This document shows, in pieces, positions 1-10,584 of a stretch of DNA of 35,504 nt. The number at the start of each line of letters is the position of its first letter. Positions within the stretch are counted from its first letter, which is position 1. This DNA is from Phoronis australis. Lineage: Eukaryota > Phoronida > Phoronidae. The position numbers were made by a program, and so were the translations under genes. Where the stretch lies: assembly GCA_002633005.1 (NCBI GenBank), contig NMRA01000077.1, positions 905,815 to 941,318 of the forward strand, in the 5' to 3' direction. The notes under the pieces were generated by a model. It searched no databases and was not told where the DNA came from. It saw only the letters and a list, made by a program, of their open reading frames with translations.

Positions 1-22
1 ACACACACACACACACACACAC
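1..22. repeat. (AC)n microsatellite, cut by window edge
   Basis: Uninterrupted AC dinucleotides from base 1, followed by a degenerate acgcacacac. The left end lies outside the window. Confidence 0.95.
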
Positions 23-237
23 GCACACACAATATTAAACATTTCGTCTCTGTAAAAGAGGTATTTCAGGAGGAGTGACGGACATGAAATGGAACAATCG
101 CTTGCCATTTTTAAGAGTCCGAATCGAAGTAAAAATGTCGTTTGCTGACTAACTCGACACGCGAGTAGATTTCCCGAAATTAATTTTTATTGTCAAGTTG
201 CGAAAGTATTCGCCAAGTTGGCGAATGGACTTACCTC
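23..237. other. Intergenic stretch with one small palindrome
   Basis: No gene seen. The only structure is a 17-base near-perfect palindrome at 209-225 (ttcgccaa, g, ttggcgaa) just before the dispersed repeat that starts near 238. Confidence 0.5.
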
Positions 238-1865
238 GTCCGGGATACCGTCCATCCCCGAAATTATCAATTTTTCATTTTTATGCGCCCATGCTCTGCT
301 TACCGACCACCCCCAATTTTTGATGATCGGCATTTCCTTAAAAGTGTGGGTGCTTAATTGTGAACGTTCGTCGTACTGAGCTGGTACATGACCAAAATTG
401 GAAACTCTACTGACATTCTTTTGAACGGAAACCGTGCATATGAATCCATATACGTTGTCAGGCTAGCACCCAGCCTTCAGTATGGGGGGCTCAAATTACT
501 GTCGATGTGGACCTTTTGCTGACAAAATATCGGCAGGACTAATAAAAAGAAAACGGGGTACACTGTGAACTTTTTAAGGGAACTTTTGTCAAAGCAACTT
601 TTCTCGCTGTTCGGCCTACCTGTCTTGGTTAAACGCATGTTTTTAATGACTTACTCCTGACACCAAAATGGAAGCGCCCAACCAAAAAGCGATCAATTTG
701 TCATTAAGCGCGAGTCGAACATTCTGTCTGCATCCACGTGATCAAAAACTTGTTTTTTTTTTGAACTCTTGATTTGCCTGATGACTTCTTACATGTGTTT
801 TTGCTTCATTATTTTCGCAACCAACCGAGCACCCCTATTGCCTAATAGTATCCTACGATTGTTGAGCACGTGCTTTGGACAAATTTTGGGACCTTTTAAG
901 TGACTAACGGAGAACAGGTCTTCCGTCCTATCACTAATCTGGACGCCCTGGCAAGGGCGCCAATTTATCATTTGGACACCCACTGTCATCATCCTGGCCA
1001 CCCCGCGATCGAGAACCCCCGGAAGATAATCGAGAACGAAATTTGGCGCGAGACACGAAGCCAGGCAAGGTGAGTAAATTTGATGAATTTTCGTTGTTTC
1101 TGCTTCCAGTGTGAAAACAGACATGAGTTCAAGGCGTAGGCTAACTCATTGAGGAAGGGCAGGTAGAGGTTTAGGCTAGCCTCTCTTCCAATTATTGGAG
1201 AAAAATTACGCTGACCGAGGCATCGCCTGAGTCGACGGTGCATGATTTGTCATTTTGGCAAATGCAGTTATTTTTGGCTCTAAATCAATAAATTGACCAT
1301 GAAATTATGAAGAAATGACGTGTGAAATCAGTGTAACCCAACGCTTGTTTTTTTGTAGTTTTGTCAGGATCTCTGATTTTTCGACACTTTTCTGTTGAAA
1401 GATGCGATTGAGAACGGAAAGATCAGCGATTGGGAACACAAATTTGTGTTGGTTTGTGCGATCGTGAACGCATCGTGGTGTGTCGAGAAATAATGTACTT
1501 TTTTTAGGCCTACTTATAAAACGTGAAAAAGGTTACAAAATAAGTGTGGTGCATTTTTGATCCTAATGGATTGAACATAAAAACTTCTTAAATTATATCC
1601 TTGAATTTTTTCGGCAACAATGTATCATATTCATTACGCCACATATTAAATGTCGTCATATAGTGTTTGACTTTACTTTATTTCTGTTTTTGTTGACGAA
1701 GGATGTTATTATATCCGAAAATTTCAGTTGATCCACTACTGTTGTTTTATTTACCTATACATGTGCTTCTCTTAGAAATACACGGCGAACTAACGGAGTC
1801 TTGCGTAATCTTGCTTTTCTCTCAAGAAACTTGCCCTGCTGAACGCACTCCTACCTGTATGATTA
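238..1865. repeat. Dispersed repeat family, copy A
   Basis: Long stretches match 29445-30575 in the same orientation. The shared blocks run from gtccgggataccg at 238, through the gcgcccatgctctgcttacc block near 285, the gacttactcc...accaaaatgg block near 645, the gaactcttgatttgcctgatg block near 763 and the cacccctattgcctaatagta block near 831, to the ttttctctcaagaaacttg block near 1815. About 870 bases (900-1775) have no counterpart in copy B, so this copy carries extra DNA or copy B lost it. No protein is recognisable; the minus-strand frames at 789-1243 look fortuitous. Confidence 0.75.
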
Positions 1866-2071
1866 AATCAGTTTTTGGCCATAGTAAGATTAAAAATCGG
1901 ACGATCGTCGAACAAATAAAGAAGTCCATGTTCAATCAACGTTTCGTCTATTCATTAGACATCATCAGGATAATTATTTTAATTTACAAAGGACAGCAAG
2001 TGCCAACATACAGCTCATGTAACATCCATAAAGTGAAGTAAGAGATACAGGGAATTGTAAGTAGCTGGTCA

Positions 2072-2345
2072 TCACCATAGTTGCAGGGTCACTGAGCTCT
2101 GCATGTTATTCAGAGAATCAGTAGCATGCTGGTTCTGAATGGCCAATGACTCTTTAATGTACAGTTGGTTCTCTGCTGATAATACTAACTGAATTGGCTT
2201 GGTGATTGTTCCTAACACAATGTTTATATGTGTTGCTTTTCTCTGAGGTGTGATGTTCTTTCAGCCTGTCACAGAGGCGTCTCTGTTTGAGTCCGATATA
2301 GAATTCCTTACAGTTATCACATTCAACCTTATACAACATTGCTAC
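2072..2345 (-). pseudogene. Penelope-like retroelement remnant: GIY-YIG endonuclease end
   Basis: The minus strand encodes a cysteine-bearing stretch (VECDNCKEFYIG) followed by RRLCDRLKEHH, the pattern of the GIY-YIG nuclease domain at the C-terminus of Penelope-like elements. A frameshift after about 60 residues moves the rest (IKESLAIQNQHA...) to another frame, which ends at a stop at 2072-2074. The family nuclease nicks target DNA to prime reverse transcription. Only this terminal part is present; no reverse transcriptase is visible at higher coordinates, so it is a truncated, dead copy. A second, more degraded remnant of the same domain lies at 24413-24675 on the same strand. Confidence 0.8.
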
Positions 2346-3490
2346 TGTTCAATAAAGGGATGGGTGACTTCAGTTTACACAACATGTTGGAAAGTTGCCG
2401 AAGAGGTTTGAAAAAAACTATCAACGTTTTTGCAGCATATGTCGTCTAAACGCACTTGAAAACGCACATTTAATCATTCATACATGCATTCAGTAAGACA
2501 ATATTGCGAATGCAAACTATATTGTTCCAGAGGTCCCTCTCTGACAAAGGATAACGCAAACAGCTGTCGCTCTATTTTTTTCGTTTTATTCCTCGAAACT
2601 GTATATCACTTGAGAAAAAAAGGATGACCTGACAGATAATATCAATTCCTGCGCATTTCATGATCTTTAGGGGCCCAGCCCTCGAAGGGGGCCATTGACG
2701 ACATTCAAATGGCCATCCTTTTCGTGTTTTTATTGACAAATTCTTAAGGAGCCGGGCCCAATGTTGGAATCGATTTCCTCTATTCTCCTGTTTTTTTGTG
2801 AAATCCTACAACCAGACCAGCTTTCATGTTGAGGAATCTCGCTTCTTGCAGGGTCACACGACGATAGAATCGGTCACTGTCACTCTTTTTCATCCAATTT
2901 CAGGTGGGACCCTATCTCGGTGAAGCGGTTCGAGGGCATTGTCCCTTTGTCCCTCTATACATGTAAATCCGACACTGTCGAGTATTCACGAGGAAAATTG
3001 ATATTCTCGGAAACACAAAACATTCGTGCACAGCACAGCAGTATTAAGACATTCGGCTCAAACGGCCAAAGTGTGAAAAATACAATGGGATTGGCCATAA
3101 TCGAAAAGGTAGAATTTTGAAAACGTGAATACGTCCACTGTGAATTATACAAAAGTACTATTTCCGATAGTTAGTTATAAAATAATGTTACTTTTCCCAT
3201 AGTATCACAAGAAAAATTTTTCTTTTGAAGATCGTTTTTACTAGTAAGGAATTCGCACATGTCGAAAATTCTGTCGTTGGGGATACGATTTGTGATGACC
3301 ATTTACGTGTCGAAAGAGGGTACTCATTCAAAGTACTTGCCATCATAAACAAAGATTTCAGCGTTTTTTTGGATTTCAACTTTAACTCTAACTCGTGAGC
3401 CGTTATAAGTACCTCTGAAATCAGCAACAATACACCTTATTGCGAGTGCCCCGTCTCCCATTTTCTCCGGTTACCCGGCCGTCAAAAATC
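2346..3490. other. Non-coding stretch, nothing recognised
   Basis: About 1.1 kb with no supported gene. Short frames occur at 2920-3152 on both strands, but they overlap each other and lack family motifs. Around 2670-2760 there are short GC-rich words (ggggcccagccct, agccgggccca) that could be element ends, without a clear partner. Confidence 0.5.
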
Positions 3491-3581
3491 TTCGCGAGAT
3501 TGCGTGAGATATTGCCGTGTATTTGAAATGAAAAGACGTGATTTGGGCTAGATCTTAGCGAGGTCCTAGCGTTACAGAACT
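3491..3581. repeat. MITE-like repeat, copy 1 (left end missing)
   Basis: Shares ttcgcgagattgcgtgagat and attgccgtgtatttgaa with 7465-7505 and, less closely, with 24920-24955. It ends in aggtcctagcgttacagaac, which is the reverse complement of the left end of the 7432 copy (ttcagtaacgctaggacct) apart from one mismatch. The left inverted terminus is absent here. Confidence 0.7.
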
Positions 3582-5099
3582 CAATCCAAGACTGTCTTCT
3601 GAGCGTGAACAACTAGTTAGAATCCTGCAACGGCGTGTGCGTGAACTTCAACGGAATGTGTGAGGCAACTTGACAAGTTCACTCAAATATTCACGTTCAC
3701 GTTGGCATAAAAAGTTTGTTTCAACTGCTCTAAATCAAATTGCATTTGAATAAAATAATGTCAATTTTAATCAATCTTTTTTCAAGTACTGGCGATCTAT
3801 TTCACCAAACAATAATTTATTTAACCAGTGCAAATATTCATCCGATTCTGTGACCCAAGTTACTTTAAAGGAGAAAATGGGTGATCGTGAGGCCAATATA
3901 TTACAAAAATTTTCACTGAACAAAAAATTTCACCTGATTGCCTTTAAGAATATTAAATTTGCATCAATTAAGTTCACGCATGCGCGTTCTTGAGATTAAG
4001 CAGGAATTACGGCGTTTTCCCATTGCTCTCAACTTGTTCGATTCCGAGCCCAACAAGAAGTTGGGAAGCTCGCTGGTTCCCTACGCCGTGCCTAGCCAGC
4101 ACGAAAGTATCACGCACTGGCGCTTTAGCATTAGTTGATGTAACCTCAGCAGTCATTGGATAGCTTTACAACACCGTGAAAAATGGCGGACTATGAACGA
4201 TTTTTAGCCTTGTCATGCAAGTGGCGTCGCAGCAACTATTTCGTTTCTGTAGTGATGTCTAATAGCCGCGTGCGTGAAGCACACACACGTGCAATAAACA
4301 CATATCTTTAGTGGCCGATTTAACCGGTGTGCTATTCATACTGTATGAATACAGGACAGTAGTCATCGACAGTAGAAAGATCAGGAACTCCAATAAGGCG
4401 CAACCACAACTTCTAGGATTCACATTTCCTGAACATGAATTTCAAGCACCGATTTGTCTGTACAAGTCCACGTTTACACTTCAGTCCATCAGTCATGCCA
4501 GTTTGTTTGCGCAAAGCGTTGCCTATTGAGAATTCGACTAGCCAATCAGAAACGCCTGTGTAGAAAAAAATTTTCCGAGGAAAATTAAGTGACACCTGAC
4601 CACCTAGCGGCATGCAGGGAACCAGCGAGGTTGGGAAGATGACCCCTGTAGTCAATTTCTTAATTATACGACTGATTAACTCTATTCTGGCATTTATGTT
4701 CGATAGTTGCTCTAGTCCCCAATAAGATCGTAACTGGCCTGACTGGGCTGTGCTGCTAAAAACAATAGTTAAAAGATAAAACATATTTGAACATAAACCA
4801 ATAGCGTTTAGGCTAAAATCCTCGTCAAATGGGGATCATGTTTAGCTTTTGAATCCCAACTACACTGAACCGAAGTTACGACAATCCATTCTTTCCGAAT
4901 GTATCATATTCGCTCTAGGTTTGACTGTTCACCGCGTGGTAGATAATGTTCGCCGCGTGGTCTGTATAAGGCCTGGTAGATAATTCGGCCTGCCTGTTGT
5001 CATACCAAACAGTTAACAAAGTAGCTGAAGTCAAGCCAAGTCGTCGATTAGTCAAACAACGAGAAAAACATTAGCCATAGGCTAGTACAAAATACACAA
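3582..5099. other. Non-coding stretch with a possible inverted-repeat pair
   Basis: No gene supported. The word ctcgctggttccct (about 4069-4082) recurs exactly in reverse complement near 4617-4630, with looser similarity continuing outward. This could mark the ends of a 560-base inverted-repeat element, but I see no target duplication. Confidence 0.35.
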
Positions 5100-7210
5100 G
5101 TTATTAAAATAAAGAAGTAAAATAATATGTGTGAAATTAAAAACAAAATTTAAAATACCATATACTAGGTTAACAAATTTGAGCAATTAGCACCATTATG
5201 TCTGATTTATAAAATCACACTACACTTACAAAGAGGCTCAGTCCATGCGTTTGCATGCTGTATAAAAGTTTTTAAATGTAGGCACAATCTCGCCTCCTCT
5301 GATAATAAATTCCACAAATTAGAGCCATGTATAGGCTCTGAGAGGTAGTAGACCAGCCGAGTAGTTGTGCATCGAGGGATGTTTGTCCTATTGGATGATC
5401 TCAAGTTTTATGGGGTCCTGCGAATTGTAAGAAGATCCCACAGAAGTGGGGGTGACAAGTTGTTCAAAATTTTGAAAGCCTCTTTGAGAATCATTCTCTG
5501 TCTACCAAGCTCAAGAGTAGGCAGATTAGCTCTCAGTAATAGCGATTCATATGAGCTTAAGAAATCATCAAATACAAAACGCAAAGCCCTACATTGAACT
5601 CGTTCAATCTTATGTGTAGGCTATTGACTTGGCCACAAAAATGCCATATTAAAGCACAGTAGAGAAACTGGGATAAAATAAAACATTAAAATATCATCAT
5701 CCGGCTACTAAAGTCTAGAATCCTAGTCAGATGCTGTAAAACATTGAGGTGAGCTCCTGCCTTTCGGCATAAAACTTTAATGTGGTTGTTAAAACTCAGG
5801 TCCTCATCGATTAAGACACACCAAGTAATTTAACGTCCACCTCACAGGTGATTTTGGCTCCTTCAACCTCGACAACAGCCCTGGATAGGCCTACGTTCTT
5901 GGAGTCATGAAGAAATATAGAATGGAATTTTGATGGATTTGCCTCCATCATATTTTGCTTGAACCATGTAGACGACCTAATTTCTTTTGAAGACTCACTG
6001 TTGTCTGTATGGCAATGACGTCATCCATTGTACGAGCACATGCTGAGAGAGTGTTATCATCAGCATAGTTATTCAACTGTGCCTCAGTAAATAACACACT
6101 GATATCGTTCACAAAAATATTGAACAGAACTTGACCCATGATGGACCCCTGTGGCACTCCCTTGACTATATCTAGCCAATCACCAGACACTCCACCTATC
6201 CTAACACGCTGTTTCCTTCCTGACAGATAGGACCATAAAAAGGCACATGCTTGTTCACTCAGACCATACGCTCTTTATTTTGCAATCATGGGTTGGTGCG
6301 GGAGGCAGTCCAACGCTTTGCTCAGATTCATGAGCACTGCTCCAGCACACTGATTTTGTTCAACAGCCAACTTCCAGTCTTCAACGATACGTAGTAAACT
6401 TGACTGATTGACAGCTATATCCGCTCCTATAGCCAGCAATCCGCAGATCCAAAATATCTAAAAACGGGTTTATCTGTAACAACATGAGTCTCAAAAATCT
6501 TGAAAAGAGCTGACAGTATACTGCACTGGTCTATAAGTTTCCATCTTCAGTCTATCATCCTTTTTAAAGTCTGGCACTAGGCCTACAGCAAGTTTAGCCA
6601 TGTCCGGTAATTTACCAGTGTCAATGCTCTGATTAAAAATGATAGCTACATGATGACTCACAAATTTAGCAACTGGTAAATTCGAGCAACTTAGCTGAAA
6701 TATGATCACTACCAGTGGACTTCTTCGAGTCGAGACATTCGATAACTTTTTTCTACTTCAGTCGGAGTAGCATATGCCTTCATTTTAGTATTAATAACGT
6801 GAATATTAGGATGGTTCTCATAGTGGTCAACACACTTGGTAATAAAACATTCGTTTGTCTCTGATGAGTGTGTGAGATCAACACCGGCCTATTTTGGAGC
6901 CGCGGTGTACACTACACGACTAGACGGACTCACAATCTCATTTCCAATTCTTAACTGTATAATACTGCTACAATCATTACTTCCCTTGTCTGTCAAGAAA
7001 GGTTTGATTGTGGGCCAAAAATCCTTATTGTTCGTCCACCCCCCATTTTGTTTTAAAATAATCACGTATTGCCTGCTTTCTGATCATGATCAGCAGTTCC
7101 ATTTCTTTGTGCACGGTATCGTTCCCAATTTTTGGTACACGGAAATCTTTTATAACGATTGTGTAGCCTCTTTTTGTCTCGAACAGCTTTTATCTCTCGC
7201 TCACAACCCT
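5100..7210 (-). pseudogene. 5'-truncated non-LTR retrotransposon (CR1/L2/jockey-like) reverse transcriptase
   Basis: Read on the minus strand, fragments in several frames follow the order of a LINE ORF2. A linker comes first (RLHNRYKRFPCTKNWERYRA, near 7150-7190), then NQSIDTGKLPDM and FKKDDRLKMETYRPV (6510-6630). Reverse transcriptase motifs GVPQGS and LFNIFVNDI and the catalytic YADD (6056-6067) follow. Next are an IDEDLSFNNHIK-like segment (5750-5800) and the typical C-terminal end RLVYYLSEPIHGSNLWNLL...WTEPLCKCS, with a stop near 5207. The 5100-5206 stretch is AT-rich and probably 3' UTR. No endonuclease domain is present, and stops and frameshifts break the frame many times. YADD itself is intact. 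This is a dead 5'-truncated insertion; the exact LINE clade is not decided. Confidence 0.85.
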
Positions 7211-7431
7211 CTACGTCTGGTGAAGTCACTCAACGGGAAAACGCCGTCACGCAGTGTTCACGCATACCCTCTGACACAGCGTCACCTTTCGTTTAGCACT
7301 GTGTATGTTCACGCACCGCATAAGTCTCCTGCATTTTCACGAAAGACGTCGCTCTAATCTGTCGGCTTACGTAGTAAACGAAGTCTCCTGAACCGTGACG
7401 TCAGAGTGGAGGCCTTGGAAATGGACTCCCT

Positions 7432-7520
7432 TTCAGTAACGCTAGGACCTAACTAAAAAGCAAGACTTCGCGAGATTACGTGAGATATTGCCGTGTATTC
7501 GAAGTGAGAACATGTGACTT
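7432..7520. repeat. MITE-like repeat, copy 2 (right end missing)
   Basis: Begins with ttcagtaacgctaggacct, the inverted terminus of the family, then ctaaaaagcaagacttcgcg and the cgagattacgtgagatattg block shared with copy 1. Similarity fades after gaagtgagaacatgtgac. It lies about 160 bases upstream of AS3MT exon 1. Confidence 0.7.
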
Positions 7521-7602
7521 TCGCACGTCAGGTGAATGGCACATACGTCCTTGATTACGTACGCCTACTGGTTAGTTGTTCACTCAACGGGTAGTCACGG
7601 TC

Positions 7603-7762
7603 ACCGCGTAGTTGTCACCAAAAGATCTCTGTGCACCTCTTAGGAGACTGGTTATTTTTATTCTTACACAAGTCGTTGAAAATGTCGGCCACGGCTTATT
7701 CTGGAGTTATCAACGATATGAAAGAATATTACGGAAAGGACCTGAAAAGTAAAAAGGATTTT
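7603..7762 (+). repeat. Left copy of a 160-bp duplication covering the 5' end of AS3MT
   Basis: The 160 bases from accgcgtagttg to ggatttt match 7955-8114 with a constant 352-base offset and few substitutions. The unit covers the presumed 5' leader, the start codon and the first 27 codons of AS3MT exon 1. This left copy keeps the open frame and runs on to a splice donor, so it is taken as the working one. Confidence 0.85.
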
Positions 7763-7851
7763 AAGACTAGTGTATGCAAAGTAGCATCATCGCCACGAGA
7801 GAAACACGTCAGAGAGGCTCTATCTCTTATCCACGAAGAGGTGGTAAGCAA
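7682..7851 (+). CDS. AS3MT: Arsenite methyltransferase, exon 1
   Basis: First coding exon, 56 codons plus two bases. AS3MT moves methyl groups from S-adenosylmethionine to trivalent arsenic in the cytosol, giving mono- and dimethyl arsenicals. The exon shows the N-terminal family pattern: a KEYYGKDLK segment, a Cys at residue 32 (TSVCK) matching human Cys32, and the conserved KHVREALSLIHEEV run. It ends AGC AA before a strong donor gtaagt at 7852. The next exon supplies the G that completes Lys57, so the phases agree. The start at 7682 was chosen because its length places Cys32 and Cys61 exactly at the human positions. An in-frame ATG at 7631 would add 17 residues and is less likely. A damaged copy of this 5' end lies 352 bp downstream. 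Confidence 0.9.
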
Positions 7852-7954
7852 GTAAGTAGTTGTTTGATTTTATCACATCGTGTACAAACAATTGGCCAGC
7901 CTGCTCCAGAAAACTTTTATGCCTATTATTAAGGTCACCCTTTCCTTTGTATTA

Positions 7955-8114
7955 ACCGCGTAGTTGCCACCAAAAGAGCTCTCTGCCCCTCTTAGGAGAC
8001 TAGTTATTTTTATTCATACACAAGTCGTTGAAAATGTCAGCCACGGCTTATTCTGGAGTTATCAACGATGTATAAGAATATTACGGAAAGGACCTGAAAA
8101 GTAGAAAAGATTTT
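7955..8114 (+). pseudogene. Broken duplicate of AS3MT 5' leader and exon 1
   Basis: A second copy of the 7603-7762 unit. Its ATG is at 8034-8036 and it encodes MSATAYSGVINDV, then a TAA caused by changes around gatgtataag. Homology stops inside the coding part, where a gcgacctgg hairpin repeat begins at 8115, so no splice donor is reached. It could still act as a promoter or leader copy, but it cannot encode the exon. Confidence 0.8.
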
Positions 8115-8222
8115 GCGACCTGGCCAAAATCCCAGGTCGCATTTTCACTAAATATCCAGTGTCCCAGCGGCACTGGTCGGATATAGCGGTCCCGCAACAT
8201 CCGACCAGTGCCCATTGGGAAA
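8115..8222. repeat. Two adjacent strong hairpins
   Basis: First hairpin: gcgacctgg and ccaggtcgc, 9 paired bases around a 7-8 base loop at about 8115-8140. Second: cactggtcggat and atccgaccagtg, a perfect 12-bp stem around 8169-8209, extended outward by imperfect pairing of cccagcgg with cccattggg. The gcgacct words recur at 35150-35235, where they also form hairpins. Confidence 0.75.
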
Positions 8223-8293
8223 ATGTTTAGATTATGCTCTTCCCGGCTGCAGCTTTATGTACTCACAGTCGCAATTTTGAGTTCTGACATAAG

Positions 8294-9052
8294 CCTACAG
8301 GCACAGGCGTCCTCAGCTTCTGATCGTCCCCAATACACATAGGCCTACTGGGAGATATTGGTCCTAGACTATATAATACTACAAGGTATGACAGTCCGAA
8401 CTAGAAATTCCACGGGTGCTTCTCTTCAGCCGTCCACAGCAAACACAAAACTCAATAAATTTACACAAAGCACTGAGGTTCAACAAACCATGAGGAACGA
8501 TTGTTCTTTCCCCCAATACCATTGATGGTGTCCTGCTCCACCGAGTTAATCGTAAGAAATTCGCAGTCAAAGCACAAAAATCTTCCCAAAAAGCTCGTCC
8601 GGAGCAACTCCCAGGTCTCACGCGCTGGGTACGGAATTATCCGATGAGTTACGGATGAACGGCAATCAGTGCTGATTCATCAAAGAAAGTCACGGCATCA
8701 GTAACTCGGCAATTGCCGTTCATCCGTAACTCATTGGATAATTCAGTACCCTGCGCGTGAGACCAGGGAGTTGCTCCGAATGAGCTATTTGGGAAGATTT
8801 TTGGGCTGCCTTTGACCGCGAATTTCTTGCGGACCCAATGGAGAAGGACACTGTATATGGTATTGGGAGAAAGAAAAATTCCTCATGGTTTGTTGAACCT
8901 CTGTTTTGTGTAAACTTAAATTGAGTTTTATGTTTGTTATGGACGGCTGAAGTGAAGCACCTGTGGAATTTCTAGTCCGGACTGTCATACCTTGTAGTAT
9001 TATATAGCGTATTGGGGACGATCAGAAGCTGAGGATACCTGTGCATACAGGT
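8294..9052. repeat. Foldback: long inverted repeat, arms about 350 bp
   Basis: The left arm (8294-8666) is the reverse complement of the right arm (8712-9052) through many long blocks. Pairs include cgtcctcagcttctgatcgt with acgatcagaagctgagga, aaggtatgacagtccg with cggactgtcatacctt, and gttacggatgaacggcaat with attgccgttcatccgtaac. The loop is about 45 bases (8667-8711). The left arm has an insert of about 33 bases near 8337-8370. Minus-strand frames at 8379-8621 and 8785-8988 lie in the arms and resemble no family. It could be a foldback transposon or an inverted duplication. Confidence 0.85.
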
Positions 9053-9991
9053 ACGGCGTTACTGTTCTTCATTACCGCCACTGAAATGTTGTAGAGCGCA
9101 AGACTAGTTGTCGATGTGAAAGTTGAATCAGTGCTCTCTAACAGACACGTGCATTCGAGTTGCTAAGTTAACAATGTGAAAACTGAGAAAATAATCGTTG
9201 AAAATTTATCCGCTAGGTCTGACCTGCTATAAGACTGATATCAAAGTCGTTAAAGATCCAAACTGAGTGCTAAGACCCTCCATTTTTTGTCCAAACTTTG
9301 CAATTAACTCGATGTTTGAAAAACATCCTGTCGAAAAAATCCGTGAAGCGTTGTCCTAGCGGAGTGACGTATTGGGATTCGCGGTAACAGTTCAGTGAAA
9401 ATTTCACAAAAAACATGGCACTTATGCTGTTTACGTACTCAACAATTACGGTAAAAATTCGGGAATTTATAAATATTTTGAGCCTGTCCCAAATTTTCGA
9501 AATAGGCAATATTGGCCGTCCGAAATTCGAGAAATATGAGAAAGACCGGAAAATCGACTGTGTCCGAAATCTTAGAATTTATGGGAACGAGTGGTGACAA
9601 CATTTTGATTTGTGGTTTTTGACAGTTTGAACATCCGCACAAATTCACACGATGTCCTCAAAAACGTAAACGGTGATGTTACTGACTCTAAACACCATCG
9701 ACTTACCAAACTTTATGACAGGAAATATATTTATTTGGCTGATTATTCGCAATATCCATTGGTGCTCAACATCTTCACGTTAAACTGTTCACACACCAAA
9801 CAGACAACGCATCTCCAGTATAGGTAACACTGGTTTGTTTCTGGGGCAGCGTGCGACATACTTACGAGTCACCTGTCACTCAAACTGATCTTAGCGAAAC
9901 ATCGTTCTTGTCATCGAGATAGTGCCGAATAAGGTCCTCGTATTAGCTCTGTTATCCATCCGAGAGTTGATATGTGAAGAATTTTTTGCTT
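9053..9991. other. Intron 1, nothing recognised
   Basis: About 940 bases up to the left target-site copy of the gypsy element. Three short frames at 9270-9827 overlap on opposite strands and show no domain pattern. Confidence 0.5.
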
Positions 9992-9996
9992 ACACA

Positions 9997-10137
9997 TGTT
10001 GTAGTCTACGGTCTCTGTTGTAGTATCGTATTACTATGAATGAAGTAGTTCTCTCGATACTTAGTCTTCAAATATAAACCTACTGTTCTAAACCTGGTGT
10101 CTTCATTATCGCCTCTAACCGGACAGATAATACTTCA
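9997..10137 (+). repeat. 5' LTR of the gypsy element
   Basis: Matches the 3' LTR from tgttgtagtatcgtattact (10016) to agataatacttca (10137). Compared with it, this copy has 19 extra bases at its outer end (9997-10015, itself starting TGTTGTAGT) and a 7-base insert (tggtgtc). It lacks the 23-base block found after ctatg in the 3' LTR. It begins TG and ends CA. Confidence 0.88.
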
Positions 10138-10152
10138 TGGTGGCAACGGTAC
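10138..10152 (+). other. Primer-binding site
   Basis: tggtggcaacggtac directly follows the 5' LTR end. The TGG start is the complement of a tRNA 3' CCA, the usual arrangement for minus-strand priming. I cannot name the tRNA from the sequence. Confidence 0.7.
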
Positions 10153-10584
10153 AAACACAATCATACCTGTGATTGCCAGGACTGATATTGTGCAACTAAA
10201 TGAACTTTGGAGAAATGCAGAAACTATTTTTCGTGCATCTACCGGGAGCCGGGCAACGTGAAGCCGCGACGCGCCCTTGTCTGCAAACCCTATAGTACCT
10301 GTCCGTCAACCAGCAGACGCAAATTCGTCAGTGCAAGAAACGACTGTTCTGAACGGACAATAGGTATTTAGTGATCATTATCCTACCCACGTTTTATTCC
10401 TGTCCGAGGATAGGAGAAAATAGGAATTCATTGTCACGCGGACCGACACCTAATCACCATTGTGCCTCGCAGACTGCCTGAAATTTGTCACTCCCACATT
10501 CCCAGACGACCTATAATAAGATCAGTGCTAGTGACCGTCTGCGACCTCTGTGCCTGTGACATTTGACCCCGGATCAAAACAAAT

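Noticed and set aside
6836-7357. 173-codon + strand frame
   Set aside because: It lies opposite the LINE linker region, whose minus-strand reading matches the family. No domain is seen in the + reading.
8379-8988. Minus-strand frames in the foldback
   Set aside because: They sit in the two arms of the inverted repeat and resemble no protein family.
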